Shown here: positions 47,894 through 56,712 of the stretch, one piece after another | How positions within the stretch are numbered: position 1 is the first letter of the stretch | Layout of the letters: each line of letters begins with the position of its first letter | NCBI RefSeq assembly: GCF_002157895.1 | Contig: NZ_CP021377.1 | Coordinates: 2,666,001-2,730,000, forward strand | From: Oceanisphaera profunda | GTDB taxonomy: Bacteria; Pseudomonadota; Gammaproteobacteria; Enterobacterales; Aeromonadaceae | DNA length: 64,000 nt | Reading direction: 5' to 3' | Program-made: the position numbers and the translations under genes | The notes under the pieces: model-generated | Databases searched by the model: none | What the model saw: the letters and a program-made list of their open reading frames with translations, nothing else | Told to the model about the DNA's origin: nothing

Positions 47894-49360
47894 TTACAAC
47901 TTAGTTTCAGGAATTAGCTTAAGCACGCTGACCAGCAGCTGCCAAAAACGCGCCACTGCATCTATGTGTACTCGCTCGGCGGGGGAGTGAGCGCCTTGAA
48001 TAGTTGGGCCAAACGACACCATATCCCAGTGCGGATAAATGGCTTTAAACAAGCCGCATTCTAGTCCCGCGTGGATCACTTTTACCTCGGGCACCACTCC
48101 AAACAGCTGCTGATGAGATTGCAACAACAGCTGCATAATGGCGGAGTCCGGATCAGGCTGCCAGCCGGGGTAGGCCCCTGCAAACTGGCACTCAGCACCG
48201 GCTAAGCGAAACACCGCCGCCGTGGTGGCAGCCACTTTATCGCGGCCCACATCACTTAAAGAACGGATTAAACATTGCACATAAATGTGCTCTGCTTGGG
48301 TGTCTATCACGCCTAAGTTAGTGGAGCTTTGTACCACGCCTTCCATCTGACGGCTCATGGCCATCACTCCATGAGGGCAGGCCAGCAGTGCGGCACTTAA
48401 GCGACCCTGCAAATCAGTGCTCATGATGCGCGTTGGTAGCCCAGCTGGTTTGAGTTCAAGGCAGATAAAATCATCCACGCCTTTAAATTCTTGCTGATAA
48501 GTCAGCTGCAAGCGTTCGACCAGTTGCGTTAAAGCGTCGAGTGAGGAGCTAGGCAATGTAAACAGCGCCGCTGCTTCACGGGCGATGGCATTGCGCAGCG
48601 TACCGCCGCTCACTTCTGATAGCCGCACCTGCTCTAGCTTTTCTATCTCCACCAATAGCTCAGCCAGCAACTTATTGGCACTGGCTCGGTTTTGATGAAT
48701 ATTAATACCCGAATGCCCACCGCGCAGGCCCGTAATGGTTAAGCGTATGGCTTGATGGTTGGCCGGCACCTCTTCTGCCAGATAAGGCAGGGTTATATTA
48801 GCATCCACGCCACCGGCGCAGCCCATGTACACATCGCCGTCTTGCTCTGAGTCAGTATTGAGTAAAATCTCACCTTGCAATAAGTTAGGCGCCAAACCAA
48901 AAGCACCGGTCATGCCACTTTCTTCATCGACCGTGATTAACACTTCTAAGGGGCCGTGTTGCACCTTGTTATCGGCCAATACTGCTAAACAGGCGGCCAA
49001 GCCAATGCCATTATCGGCGCCCAGCGTAGTACCACGGGCGCGCACCCAATCGCCATCGATATAAGGCTGAATAGGGTCTTTGGTAAAGTCATGCTCAACA
49101 TCTGCATTGGCTTGGGGCACCATGTCCATGTGCGCCTGCAAAATCACGCCTTTGCGATTTTCCATGCCCGCAGTGGCAGACTTTCGAATAATCAGGTTGC
49201 CTATGGCGTCTTGTACCACAATTAACCCTTGGGTCTGTGCCCAGTCGGTTATCCATTGGCGCAGCGCCGCTTCATGACCCGAGGGATGAGGAATGCTGCA
49301 GATGGTGTCAAAAAATTGCCACAACAAACCCGGCGAAAGGGTGCGAATAGAAGAGGACAT
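47894..49360 (-). CDS. pepD: aminoacyl-histidine dipeptidase
   Basis: Cytosolic zinc dipeptidase (peptidase D, M20 family) of 488 aa that cleaves Xaa-His and other dipeptides. Zinc and catalytic residues lie in ILQAHMDMVPQ (near 78-88), ADNGIGLAA (near 117-125) and TVDEESGMTGAFGL (near 145-158); the C-terminal zinc ligand is in HAGLECGLF or SFGPTIQGAHSPAER. The ATG at 49360 with AGGTAGG upstream is preferred over the TTG one codon earlier. Confidence 0.95.
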   Translation of the reverse strand: MSSSIRTLSPGLLWQFFDTICSIPHPSGHEAALRQWITDWAQTQGLIVVQDAIGNLIIRKSATAGMENRKGVILQAHMDMVPQANADVEHDFTKDPIQPYIDGDWVRARGTTLGADNGIGLAACLAVLADNKVQHGPLEVLITVDEESGMTGAFGLAPNLLQGEILLNTDSEQDGDVYMGCAGGVDANITLPYLAEEVPANHQAIRLTITGLRGGHSGINIHQNRASANKLLAELLVEIEKLEQVRLSEVSGGTLRNAIAREAAALFTLPSSSLDALTQLVERLQLTYQQEFKGVDDFICLELKPAGLPTRIMSTDLQGRLSAALLACPHGVMAMSRQMEGVVQSSTNLGVIDTQAEHIYVQCLIRSLSDVGRDKVAATTAAVFRLAGAECQFAGAYPGWQPDPDSAIMQLLLQSHQQLFGVVPEVKVIHAGLECGLFKAIYPHWDMVSFGPTIQGAHSPAERVHIDAVARFWQLLVSVLKLIPETKL

Positions 49361-49482
49361 CAATACCTACCTGATAGAAGAAGCCATAACCGAGCTGCTA
49401 GCTTAACGCTTGCCCTGCAAATTTGCCAAACACCGAATTAATAAAGGAGCTTTTAGCTAACTCACCAAGCGTAGACTCACAA

Positions 49483-49507
49483 AAAAGCCCAGCATAAAGC
49501 TGGGCTT
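49483..49507 (-). terminator. terminator downstream of the chemoreceptor gene
   Basis: Stem AAGCCCAGC/GCTGGGCTT; on the minus strand it is followed by six T residues. It lies beyond the MITE-like element, about 325 bases from the chemoreceptor stop, and was probably closer before the insertion. Confidence 0.7.
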
Positions 49508-49566
49508 AAATTGAAGCGATCATCGCTTAAGCAGCAAGCGCTGAGGACGAAAAAACTAAGTTGCAC

Positions 49567-49834
49567 TAGGGTCTGTTGACCTTTAGAGGTTAAATTCTGT
49601 TTGAGTTAAACGCGTTTTTATCGCGACGAGAGGGGTGTCGCCTAGTCATTCTAAGCAAAACCTTCTCAACAAAGAGAAAAATGCGTTTAGCCGCACCCGA
49701 AGGGCAGCGCTTGTGGAAGCTTTCTACTGCGTTATCGCCTATTTATGGAGAGTGACTACATGTCATAGGCTCTGCCTTGTATAAAACTCCCGCAAACTGC
49801 TGAAAAAATCATCTCGAAAGGTCAACAGACCCTA
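49567..49834. mobile_element. MITE-like element with 17-18 bp terminal inverted repeats
   Basis: Ends are AGGGTCTGTTGACCTTT (49568-49584) and its exact complement (49817-49833), extended to 18 bp by T and A. It is about 268 bases with no open frame of note. An inner inverted pair, AAACGCGTTTTT (49608-49619) and AAAAATGCGTTT (49677-49688), adds structure. TA lies at both borders, as in Tc1/mariner-IS630-type insertions, and CAC flanks both sides, a possible three-base duplication. The right end supplies the stop codon of the chemoreceptor gene. No transposase is in the window. Confidence 0.75.
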
Positions 49835-51466
49835 CACGGTAAAGGTGCTCATTTCCGTGGCTAAGCGTTGACCTAAACCAGATAACGCTTCACCCGCTTG
49901 TTCTGTTTCATGGGTTTTCACGCGTGCCGTATCAGCTAATTCGCTTAACCGATTTAAATTGTTACTAATGTCGGCGGTAGTTTGGCGTTGTTGTTCGGCG
50001 GCGATGGCGATATGGCTATTCATATCATTGATGAGCACCATGCTGTCGGTAATGGCTAACAAGGCAACACCGGCTTGATCTGCCGTATCTTGGGTGTCTT
50101 TCGCGCTTTTCATCAGTTCGTCCATTTCCAGCACAGTGTCATTGGCTTCCTGTTGTAGACCTTGAATAATACCTTCTATCTCATTGGTTGAGCTTTGGGT
50201 GCGGGTTGCTAAATTGCGAACTTCATCTGCTACCACCGCAAAGCCTCGACCTTGCTCACCGGCGCGCGCAGCTTCAATGGCGGCGTTAAGCGCCAATAAG
50301 TTCGTTTGTTCGGCAATAGCGCGAATCTCCGCCAATATATTGCCAATCTCTTGTGAACGCGCCGCTAATGAGCTGATACCTTGTTGACTGTGCGCCAATT
50401 TGGACACTAAATCTGCGGACACATTGCGTGTTTGCTCCACCTTGTCACTGCCATCCATGGCCGCAATGGTTGACGCTTTGCTAGCGGTGGCGGCTTGTTC
50501 GGCGGCGACGGCCACTTCTTGGCTGGACGTTGCCATTTGGTTCATGGCGGTGGCGGCTTGTTCAGTTTCATGGACTTGCTGTTCTGAAGCATCACGGTTG
50601 TGGCGTGCAATGTCGGCCAAATGGCTGGCGGCATTGTTCATTTCTAAACTAATGGGCGTGAGCTTGCGTATGGTTTGCGCCAATCGCCTACAAAAGGCGT
50701 TAAAATTTTGGCTGAGTAAGGTTACTTCATCTTTACCCCGCTCATCTAAGCGTTGGGTTAAATCTGCCTCGCCATGGGCAATCTCTTTGAGTGCCAGTAC
50801 CGTATCGGACAGTGGCCGTAAGATACTGCGGATTAACACGAAGGCCACGACTAAGGCCACTATGGCAAGGCTTAAGCCGATCAAAAATATAGTGCGCGCT
50901 ATGTCCCATAACTGAGTATGTACATCATCTACGTAAATGCCGGTGCCAACAATCCAGCCCCAAGGCGTGAAACCCTGCACATAAGAGACCTTAGGCACGG
51001 GACTTTCTAAACCCGGCTTTGGCCACAAATAATTAACGAACCCTTGGCCATTGTTAGCGACTACTTCGGCCATTTCCACGAACAGAGCCTTACCGTTAGG
51101 ATCGGTAAAAGGGCGTAAGTCCTGACCATTTAGTTGGTCATTCATGGGATGTAAGATCATGCGCGGGTGTGCGTCATTCACCCAAAAATAATCATCATCA
51201 CCATAACGCAGTTGAGCAACGGCGTTCAGCGCTTGGCGTTTAGCCTCTAACTCTGTAAGCACGCCTTGTTGCTGCTGCTGATAATAGGTGTTGATTAGGC
51301 TGGCCACCGACTCTACTTGCCGCTGAGCTTGGGTGTGTTTTTCTGCCATTAAACTGTGATAAAACAGCCATAACATAAAGCTGACTACCATGAGCATGCC
51401 GACAGAAAGCAAAATAAGATTTAAGTAGAGTCGTTTGGCAATAGATAGAGATCGTAACAAAGACAC
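49832..51466 (-). CDS. methyl-accepting chemotaxis protein with single Cache domain
   Basis: Transmembrane chemoreceptor of 544 aa. One helix (residues about 12-34), a periplasmic sCache domain (about 40-185; [38 protein letters not shown]), a second helix (about 190-213), HAMP, and a cytoplasmic signalling domain whose hairpin tip is [20 protein letters not shown]. There is no CheR-binding pentapeptide. The TAG stop overlaps the end of the MITE-like element, yet the protein end STFTV looks natural for the family. The ligand is unknown; sCache receptors often bind organic acids. Confidence 0.93.
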   Translation of the reverse strand: MSLLRSLSIAKRLYLNLILLSVGMLMVVSFMLWLFYHSLMAEKHTQAQRQVESVASLINTYYQQQQQGVLTELEAKRQALNAVAQLRYGDDDYFWVNDAHPRMILHPMNDQLNGQDLRPFTDPNGKALFVEMAEVVANNGQGFVNYLWPKPGLESPVPKVSYVQGFTPWGWIVGTGIYVDDVHTQLWDIARTIFLIGLSLAIVALVVAFVLIRSILRPLSDTVLALKEIAHGEADLTQRLDERGKDEVTLLSQNFNAFCRRLAQTIRKLTPISLEMNNAASHLADIARHNRDASEQQVHETEQAATAMNQMATSSQEVAVAAEQAATASKASTIAAMDGSDKVEQTRNVSADLVSKLAHSQQGISSLAARSQEIGNILAEIRAIAEQTNLLALNAAIEAARAGEQGRGFAVVADEVRNLATRTQSSTNEIEGIIQGLQQEANDTVLEMDELMKSAKDTQDTADQAGVALLAITDSMVLINDMNSHIAIAAEQQRQTTADISNNLNRLSELADTARVKTHETEQAGEALSGLGQRLATEMSTFTV

Positions 51467-51843
51467 ATCCGTGTTCCTTTTGCAGAGTTAGGCTAAGAAG
51501 AAGCCTTGATTGAAAGTAAGATTAAAAACCGTTCTAAGACCATGATTAATTTATGGTTACTCCGACGGTCATAGTAATGCAATCTGTACGACTAAAAATC
51601 AAAATCTTCTTCACGATGGGAGCCAGTCGACTTCTTCTCTGGTTTTTGAGGCGTTTTGCGAATTTTTAAAATAAAGTTCGGTTAATAAAAACTGTAGCTC
51701 TGGTCAAGAATGGGTGGGATCTCTATAATGCGACCATTGTTTGCTCATTGTCTGGCAAAAGCGGGTCGCTAAGGCTTGTTTTAAGCGTCAATCTAGCAGC
51801 GGTGACCATTTTATCTCGAAGCTCACAGCCAAAGGTTCTTTTT
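51467..51843. other. divergent promoter region of mcp and gpt
   Basis: Contains the gpt promoter (51701-51729). No FliA-type -10 (GCCGATAA on the minus strand) was found for the chemoreceptor gene. No other feature was seen. Confidence 0.4.
51701..51729 (+). promoter_or_regulatory. probable sigma-70 promoter of gpt
   Basis: TGGTCA at 51701-51706, a 17-base spacer, then consensus TATAAT at 51724-51729. The gpt start is 115 bases downstream. Confidence 0.55.
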
Positions 51844-52308
51844 ATGTCCAACAAATTCGTCGTTACTTGGGACTCTTTTCAGCGCGAAACGCGTAAATTA
51901 GCAGCACGCCAGCTCCCAGCCAGCCAATGGAAAGGCATTATCGCGGTCACCCGTGGTGGTTTAGTGCCCGCTGCTATCTTGGCGCGCGAACTGGGTATCC
52001 GCCACGTGGATACACTGTGCATCGCTAGCTACGACCACAATCAGCAGCGCTCAGATCTGCAAGTGCTTAAGCAAGTGCAAGGCGACGGTGAAGGATTTTT
52101 AATCATTGACGACTTGGTTGATACCGGCAATACCGCTCGCGTGATCCGTGAAATGTATCCTAAAGCTAAGTTTATTACCGTGTTCGCTAAGCCCCAAGGC
52201 GAGCCACTGGTTGACGATTTTGAAGTGCGCGTAACGCAAGACACCTGGATTGAGCAACCTTGGGACATGGGTGTAGTGTTCTCTACGCCGCTTTGTGATC
52301 AAGAGTAA
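51844..52308 (+). CDS. gpt: xanthine-guanine phosphoribosyltransferase
   Basis: Purine salvage enzyme of 154 aa that transfers phosphoribose from PRPP to guanine, xanthine and hypoxanthine. The PRPP motif is [15 protein letters not shown] (residues about 84-98), the family start [20 protein letters not shown], and the base-binding [12 protein letters not shown] is at the end. The ATG at 51844 is used; the frame open to 51748 is leader DNA. A terminator follows. Confidence 0.96.
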   Translation: MSNKFVVTWDSFQRETRKLAARQLPASQWKGIIAVTRGGLVPAAILARELGIRHVDTLCIASYDHNQQRSDLQVLKQVQGDGEGFLIIDDLVDTGNTARVIREMYPKAKFITVFAKPQGEPLVDDFEVRVTQDTWIEQPWDMGVVFSTPLCDQE

Positions 52309-52358
52309 GCGCGATCAAGTGTAAGTATAAATAATGCTCAAGCTTAACCTTGCGCATA

Positions 52359-52386
52359 AAAAGGGCTCCTTGAGGGAGCCTTTTTT
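52359..52386 (+). terminator. intrinsic terminator of gpt
   Basis: Stem AAGGGCTCC/GGGAGCCTT with a TTGA loop, followed by six T residues. Confidence 0.85.
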
Positions 52387-52533
52387 GTGGCTTGCACATT
52401 CATAGGCAGCCCAGTTGACGGTGCTGTGTCACAGCTTGTTAATATTTCGAGGTTTTTTTCTGCAACCATGGTCAGCGGTCTTTACCCCCAACTAAAAAAG
52501 CGTTACATATAGATAAGTTAACAAGGAGGTGGC

Positions 52534-52932
52534 ATGTCTATAGATACGGTTTCTCATCGTAAATTAGTGCGGGTGTTTACCGCTATTGGTCCTTACTTGC
52601 GCGAGCTAAAATCCTGCGAAACGCAGTATTTTTTCGACTGTTTATCAGTCTGCATGAGCGCGAAAGCCGAGCCTGAGGTACGGGAGTTTTGGGGCTGGTG
52701 GTTAACACTGGATACCAAAGACGGCGAGCAGTTTGAATTTCATTATCAGCTGGGCTTTTATAATGCCAAGGGCGAATGGCTGTTAAAGCCGATCCCCAAA
52801 ACACATCAAGCGGAAGTTGCGCGCACCTTGCGTGATTTTTACGATAAACTCGGTGTCTGCATGGATGGTTTGGCACTGAGTGTACGGCCGTCTGAAGCAC
52901 AGGGTAAAGATCACTTGTTAAGCCCCGCCTAA
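52534..52932 (+). CDS. crl: sigma-S-binding protein Crl
   Basis: Small protein of 132 aa that helps sigma-S (RpoS) bind RNA polymerase core at low RpoS levels. The core matches Crl: FTAIGPYLRELKSCETQYFF (residues about 14-33), then PEVREFWGWWLTLD near 47-60 and YQLGFYNAKGEW. The order crl then proB-proA is as in Vibrio; in E. coli crl also lies near proBA with phoE between. A strong AAGGAGGT ribosome site precedes the ATG. Confidence 0.92.
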   Translation: MSIDTVSHRKLVRVFTAIGPYLRELKSCETQYFFDCLSVCMSAKAEPEVREFWGWWLTLDTKDGEQFEFHYQLGFYNAKGEWLLKPIPKTHQAEVARTLRDFYDKLGVCMDGLALSVRPSEAQGKDHLLSPA

Positions 52933-53000
52933 GCGAATGCAGGTTTAGCGTGAAGCGCTAAACCTGCTTGATTTGCCTGGATGCGTCTTAGTTTATTATG

Positions 53001-53021
53001 TTGCCGGCACACTTGCCGGCA
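53001..53021 (+). other. GCCGGC hairpin in proB leader
   Basis: TGCCGGCA, a short spacer and TGCCGGCA form a small hairpin about 30 bases before proB. The AAGGAG ribosome site at 53033-53038 lies 14 bases from the ATG, longer than usual, so the leader may modulate proB translation. Low certainty. Confidence 0.3.
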
Positions 53022-53052
53022 TTGCTGTTAGTAAGGAGCCGGTGGGCGTTCC

Positions 53053-54156
53053 ATGAAAGGCAAAACCATAGTTGTAAAATTAGGTACCAGTGTTCTTACC
53101 GGTGGCACCCGCTGTTTAGACCGGGCGCACATGGTAGAACTGGTGCGCCAATGTGCCAGCCTACACAGAGCTGGCCATCATATTATAGTGGTCACCTCGG
53201 CAGCCATTGCTGCCGGTCGCGAGCATTTGGGCTTTCCGGAGTTGGCCAACACCATGGCCAATAAGCAAATGCTGGCCGCCGTGGGTCAAACCCAACTCAT
53301 TCAAACTTGGCAGTCGCTGTTTAACCTCTACGGTGTGCATGTGGGGCAAATTTTGCTGACCCGTGCCGATCTTGAAGACCGAGAGCGTTACTTAAATGCC
53401 CGCGATACGCTGCGAGCTTTGCTGGATCACCGCATTATTCCGGTGATTAACGAAAACGACGCCGTGGCCACCAACGAAATTAAAGTGGGTGATAACGATA
53501 ACTTATCAGCCCGCGCCGCTATTTTGGCTGACGCCGACTTGCTGGTATTGCTCACGGATCAAAAAGGCCTGTTTACCGCTGATCCGCGTAACGACCCCAA
53601 AGCTCAGCTGATCGAAGAAGTACAAACCATAGACGACACTTTGCGCAAATTAGCCGGTGGCAGCATCGGTGGTTTGGGCACAGGTGGCATGGCGACCAAA
53701 TTACAGGCCGCCGATGTGGCGCGCCGCGCAGGTATTGATGTGGTGATTGCCACAGGTCAAGTGCCGGAAGTGATTGGCCGCTTGGCCAATGGCGATCGTA
53801 TTGGCACGCGTTTCCCTGCCTTAGCCACGCCTTTAGAGAGCCGCAAACGCTGGATTTTAGCGGGCCCACCGCCGCACGGTGAAATTCACATCGATGCAGG
53901 TGCTGTTAAAGCCGTGCGCGAACAAGGCTCTAGCCTATTGCCTAAAGGCATAGTGCGCATTGAAGGCCGGTTTCGCCGCGGTGAAGCGGTGCGTATCGTT
54001 AATCCAGAAGGGCGCGAGTTAGCCCGCGGCATTTGCCGCTACGACGCCCTCGAGCTTAATCAAATTAAAGGCCAACACTCAGAGCAAATTGAGACTCTGT
54101 TAGGCTATGGCCACGGTACTGTGGCCATCCACAGAGATGATTTAGTGCTGCTGTAA
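53053..54156 (+). CDS. proB: glutamate 5-kinase
   Basis: First step of proline synthesis; phosphorylates glutamate. The 367-aa form has an amino-acid-kinase domain ([12 protein letters not shown] near residues 6-17, [18 protein letters not shown] near 133-150, [15 protein letters not shown] near 210) and a C-terminal PUA domain from about 275. Proline feedback residues lie in the kinase domain. It is 49 bases before proA. Confidence 0.96.
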   Translation: MKGKTIVVKLGTSVLTGGTRCLDRAHMVELVRQCASLHRAGHHIIVVTSAAIAAGREHLGFPELANTMANKQMLAAVGQTQLIQTWQSLFNLYGVHVGQILLTRADLEDRERYLNARDTLRALLDHRIIPVINENDAVATNEIKVGDNDNLSARAAILADADLLVLLTDQKGLFTADPRNDPKAQLIEEVQTIDDTLRKLAGGSIGGLGTGGMATKLQAADVARRAGIDVVIATGQVPEVIGRLANGDRIGTRFPALATPLESRKRWILAGPPPHGEIHIDAGAVKAVREQGSSLLPKGIVRIEGRFRRGEAVRIVNPEGRELARGICRYDALELNQIKGQHSEQIETLLGYGHGTVAIHRDDLVLL

Positions 54157-54205
54157 GCACAGACAGTAAGCTCGCTTATTAAATGTTGGCCGGTTAGGAG
54201 TAAGT

Positions 54206-55462
54206 ATGAATTTGGAACAGATGGGGCAGGCCGCTCGTGATGCCGCCTATGTGTTGGCTGACAGCTCAACGCGTACTAAAAATCAGGCCTTATTAGTGAT
54301 GGCCGATGCACTGGAAGCCGCTGCGCCACAAATACTTGCGGCTAATGAGCAAGACTTAAGCGCGGCGCGCGAAAGCGGTATTGGTGAAGCCATGCTGGAC
54401 CGCTTAATGCTTAATCCAGCGCGCATTAGTGCCATTGCCAGTGACGTGCGTAATGTGGTGTCACTGCCGGATCCGGTAGGCTCTGAGTTAGACAGCCGCG
54501 TACTAGAAAACGGCATGCGCTTATCGCGCCGCCGTGTGCCCTTAGGCGTGGTGGGCGTGATTTATGAAGCTCGCCCTAACGTGACCATCGACATCGCCGC
54601 TTTATGTCTAAAAACCGGTAACGCCAGCATCTTGCGTGGCGGGCGTGAAACTTTCCATACCAACCAAGAGTTGGTGAAAGTCATTCAGCAGGCATTAACC
54701 GCCAGCCAATTGCCTGCAGCTGCAGTGCAATACATCAGTGAGCCGGGCCGCGAGTGGGTCAGTGGTCTGCTAAAGCTTGATGAATATGTGGATATGATCA
54801 TCCCGCGCGGCGGCGCTAACTTACACAAATTGTGTAAAGAGCAGGCCACCATACCGGTGATTATCGGCGGCTTTGGCATCGGCCATATGTTTGTGGACGA
54901 CAGTGCCGATTTGGTGCGCGCCATTGAGGTAATTGATAACGCTAAAACTCAACGTCCCAGTGTCTGCAACACCATAGATACCTTGTTAGTGCATGAAGCG
55001 GCGGCCAGCGAGTTATTGCCAAGTTTGAGTGCGCGCATGGCCGAAAAGGGCGTAGAATTAGTGGCCGATACCACGGCATTTGCCTTATTAAAAGATGGCC
55101 CCGCTAAAGTGCGTGCCGCCCAAGACGGTGACTTTGACACCGAGTGGTTAGGCTTAACGCTGGGCGTTAAATTAGTGCCCAACGTAGATGCAGCCTTGGC
55201 GCATTTACGCCGCCACAATGCCAGCCATTCCGATGCCATTCTTACCAATAACATGGTTAATGCCGAGCGCTTTATTAATGGTGCGCCTTCTGCTGCTGTA
55301 TACGTCAACGCCTCCACGCGCTTTACCGACGGCGCTCAATTTGGCTTAGGTGCAGAAGTTGCCGTATCTACCCAAAAGCTGCACGCCCGGGGCCCTATGG
55401 GGCTGGAAGAGCTAACCAGTTATAAGTGGATAGGCCAAGCGGATTACTTGGTACGCCCTTAG
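54206..55462 (+). CDS. proA: gamma-glutamyl phosphate reductase
   Basis: Second step of proline synthesis; NADPH-dependent reduction of glutamyl phosphate to the semialdehyde. The 418-aa protein has [20 protein letters not shown] near 117-136, [10 protein letters not shown], and the catalytic cysteine in [15 protein letters not shown] near 254; [20 protein letters not shown] near 371 is the family signature. A TAGGAG ribosome site precedes the ATG. Confidence 0.96.
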   Translation: MNLEQMGQAARDAAYVLADSSTRTKNQALLVMADALEAAAPQILAANEQDLSAARESGIGEAMLDRLMLNPARISAIASDVRNVVSLPDPVGSELDSRVLENGMRLSRRRVPLGVVGVIYEARPNVTIDIAALCLKTGNASILRGGRETFHTNQELVKVIQQALTASQLPAAAVQYISEPGREWVSGLLKLDEYVDMIIPRGGANLHKLCKEQATIPVIIGGFGIGHMFVDDSADLVRAIEVIDNAKTQRPSVCNTIDTLLVHEAAASELLPSLSARMAEKGVELVADTTAFALLKDGPAKVRAAQDGDFDTEWLGLTLGVKLVPNVDAALAHLRRHNASHSDAILTNNMVNAERFINGAPSAAVYVNASTRFTDGAQFGLGAEVAVSTQKLHARGPMGLEELTSYKWIGQADYLVRP

Positions 55463-55638
55463 CCCGAAGGGCCGCTTTACGTTGTACGTTATGCGCAGTA
55501 CGTGAAAGATAAACGCTGCCTATTTTTAACGGTCGGCGTATCGCGTACAGCGTTTAATTTAACGGCGTATCACGCATAACGTATGACGCATAACAGGCGG
55601 CGTTCATCGCCGCCTCACTTCGCCCAAGAGAGGATTCT
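55463..55638. repeat. tract of CGTA/GCGTA-type short repeats
   Basis: Repeated ACGTTGTACGTTATGCG, GTATCGCGTACAGCG and GTATCACGCATAACG elements, in both orientations, fill the gap. Similar CTTACGCTATACGCCGTAC pieces occur near 10985 and 56540. A hairpin GGCGGCG...CGCCGCC at about 55598-55615 lies just before the next gene. Confidence 0.5.
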
Positions 55639-56067
55639 ATGCCATCCCGATTGTTGGACGCCCTATTGTTGGCGATGCCATTGCCGCAAAATTTGGAAGC
55701 CTGGCGCCAGCATCTCAAAAGCCAGCTGCCCTACCCGATACAGGGGGCGCAAACGTTATTTATTGGCGACCCCACGCTAGTCATAGTGGCTTTTCAGCAT
55801 GATAAGGTTGAGGTGTTTTTACCGGCCATTCAATGGCGCCACCACGATATTCATACGGCCAAGCCCCGCTCGCAAGGGATTATTGAGCCGCACAATGGCA
55901 GCCTAGAGCAGCTATTAACCTTGGTAGAAGAAACTATCGCTACTCGGCTAAAGTCGTTTCACGAATGCAGCTGTTGTGGCAAACGCAGTGCGCCGGAAGT
56001 ATTAGGCTCACTGCAAGGCGAGCCGGTGTGCCGTGATTGCATCAAAGGCCGCCGCGTACTGTTTTAA
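55639..56067 (+). CDS. small zinc-ribbon protein, unknown
   Basis: Protein of 142 aa, no signal peptide. The C-terminal part has a four-cysteine site, CSCCGKRSAPE then VCRDCIKGRR (residues about 112-137), likely to bind one zinc. The N-terminal 100 residues resemble no family I recognise; the segment PAIQWRHHDIHTAKPRSQG is His-rich. The ATG has an AGAGGA ribosome site. It follows proA on the same strand, but repeat DNA separates them. Confidence 0.65.
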   Translation: MPSRLLDALLLAMPLPQNLEAWRQHLKSQLPYPIQGAQTLFIGDPTLVIVAFQHDKVEVFLPAIQWRHHDIHTAKPRSQGIIEPHNGSLEQLLTLVEETIATRLKSFHECSCCGKRSAPEVLGSLQGEPVCRDCIKGRRVLF

Positions 56068-56712
56068 ACAAGATATTAAAGACTTCTTCGCCACGGAATA
56101 CACGGAAGAACACGGAAAAATAGTGAACAAATCTGAAAGTGACTTTTAATGGTACCTGATTACGTATGAACCTCAGACATGATGTGCAGGACTGGTTTGG
56201 CGTCTCACCACGCCTAACGCCATGCCAATGAAACAAGGTGCACTGCACTATGTTGATATCGGCGTGGCTGTGGTTCTTTAATGTCTGGCTAACAGGATGT
56301 TCGGCGCCTTCATGTAACATATTGAATCTATTGACGATGAAATCACTGAGACACGGCTGAGCTTTGTGGGTAATCAGGAATTTTTATGTCACCTGTAGGG
56401 GCGAATTTATTCGCACAAAAATAATAGCACGCACTAAAGAGGTCGAATGAATTCGACCCTACGCTCAAAAAGTCGACTTTTGTTTCCTCGAGAGCTCGAC
56501 TTAAAAACAGGTCACATTTTTACATAGATTGGTATTACGCCTTACGCTGTACGCGTGTAGCTAAAAATGCCGCGATCGCAAGAGCGCGGCATTTTTTATG
56601 GCAATAAGCGTGTGTGTCAGATGAGTAATAGCGGTAAAAAAGTTAGACTAGCTGCTGACTTATTTTCTTAATAATCAAGCCAATATCTACCTAAAGGAAG
56701 AGGGTGCACAGT
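56068..56712. repeat. intergenic region with several repeat families
   Basis: No gene is supported. It contains a CACGGAA module (56083-56140) with the same AAATCTGAAAG end as the thiL-pgpA copy, a GTAGGG-GCGAATTTATTCGC / GTCGAATGAATTCGACCCTAC hairpin pair (about 56395-56463), and a terminator (56563-56597). Confidence 0.6.
56563..56597. terminator. intrinsic terminator upstream of the DUF2339 gene
   Basis: Stem AAAAATGCCGCG/CGCGGCATTTTTT around an ATCGCAAGAG loop. It is far from the upstream gene, so may insulate the DUF2339 gene. Confidence 0.7.

Noticed and set aside
53042-53053. GTG upstream of proB as an alternative start with a better-spaced ribosome site
   Set aside because: It is not in the proB frame.
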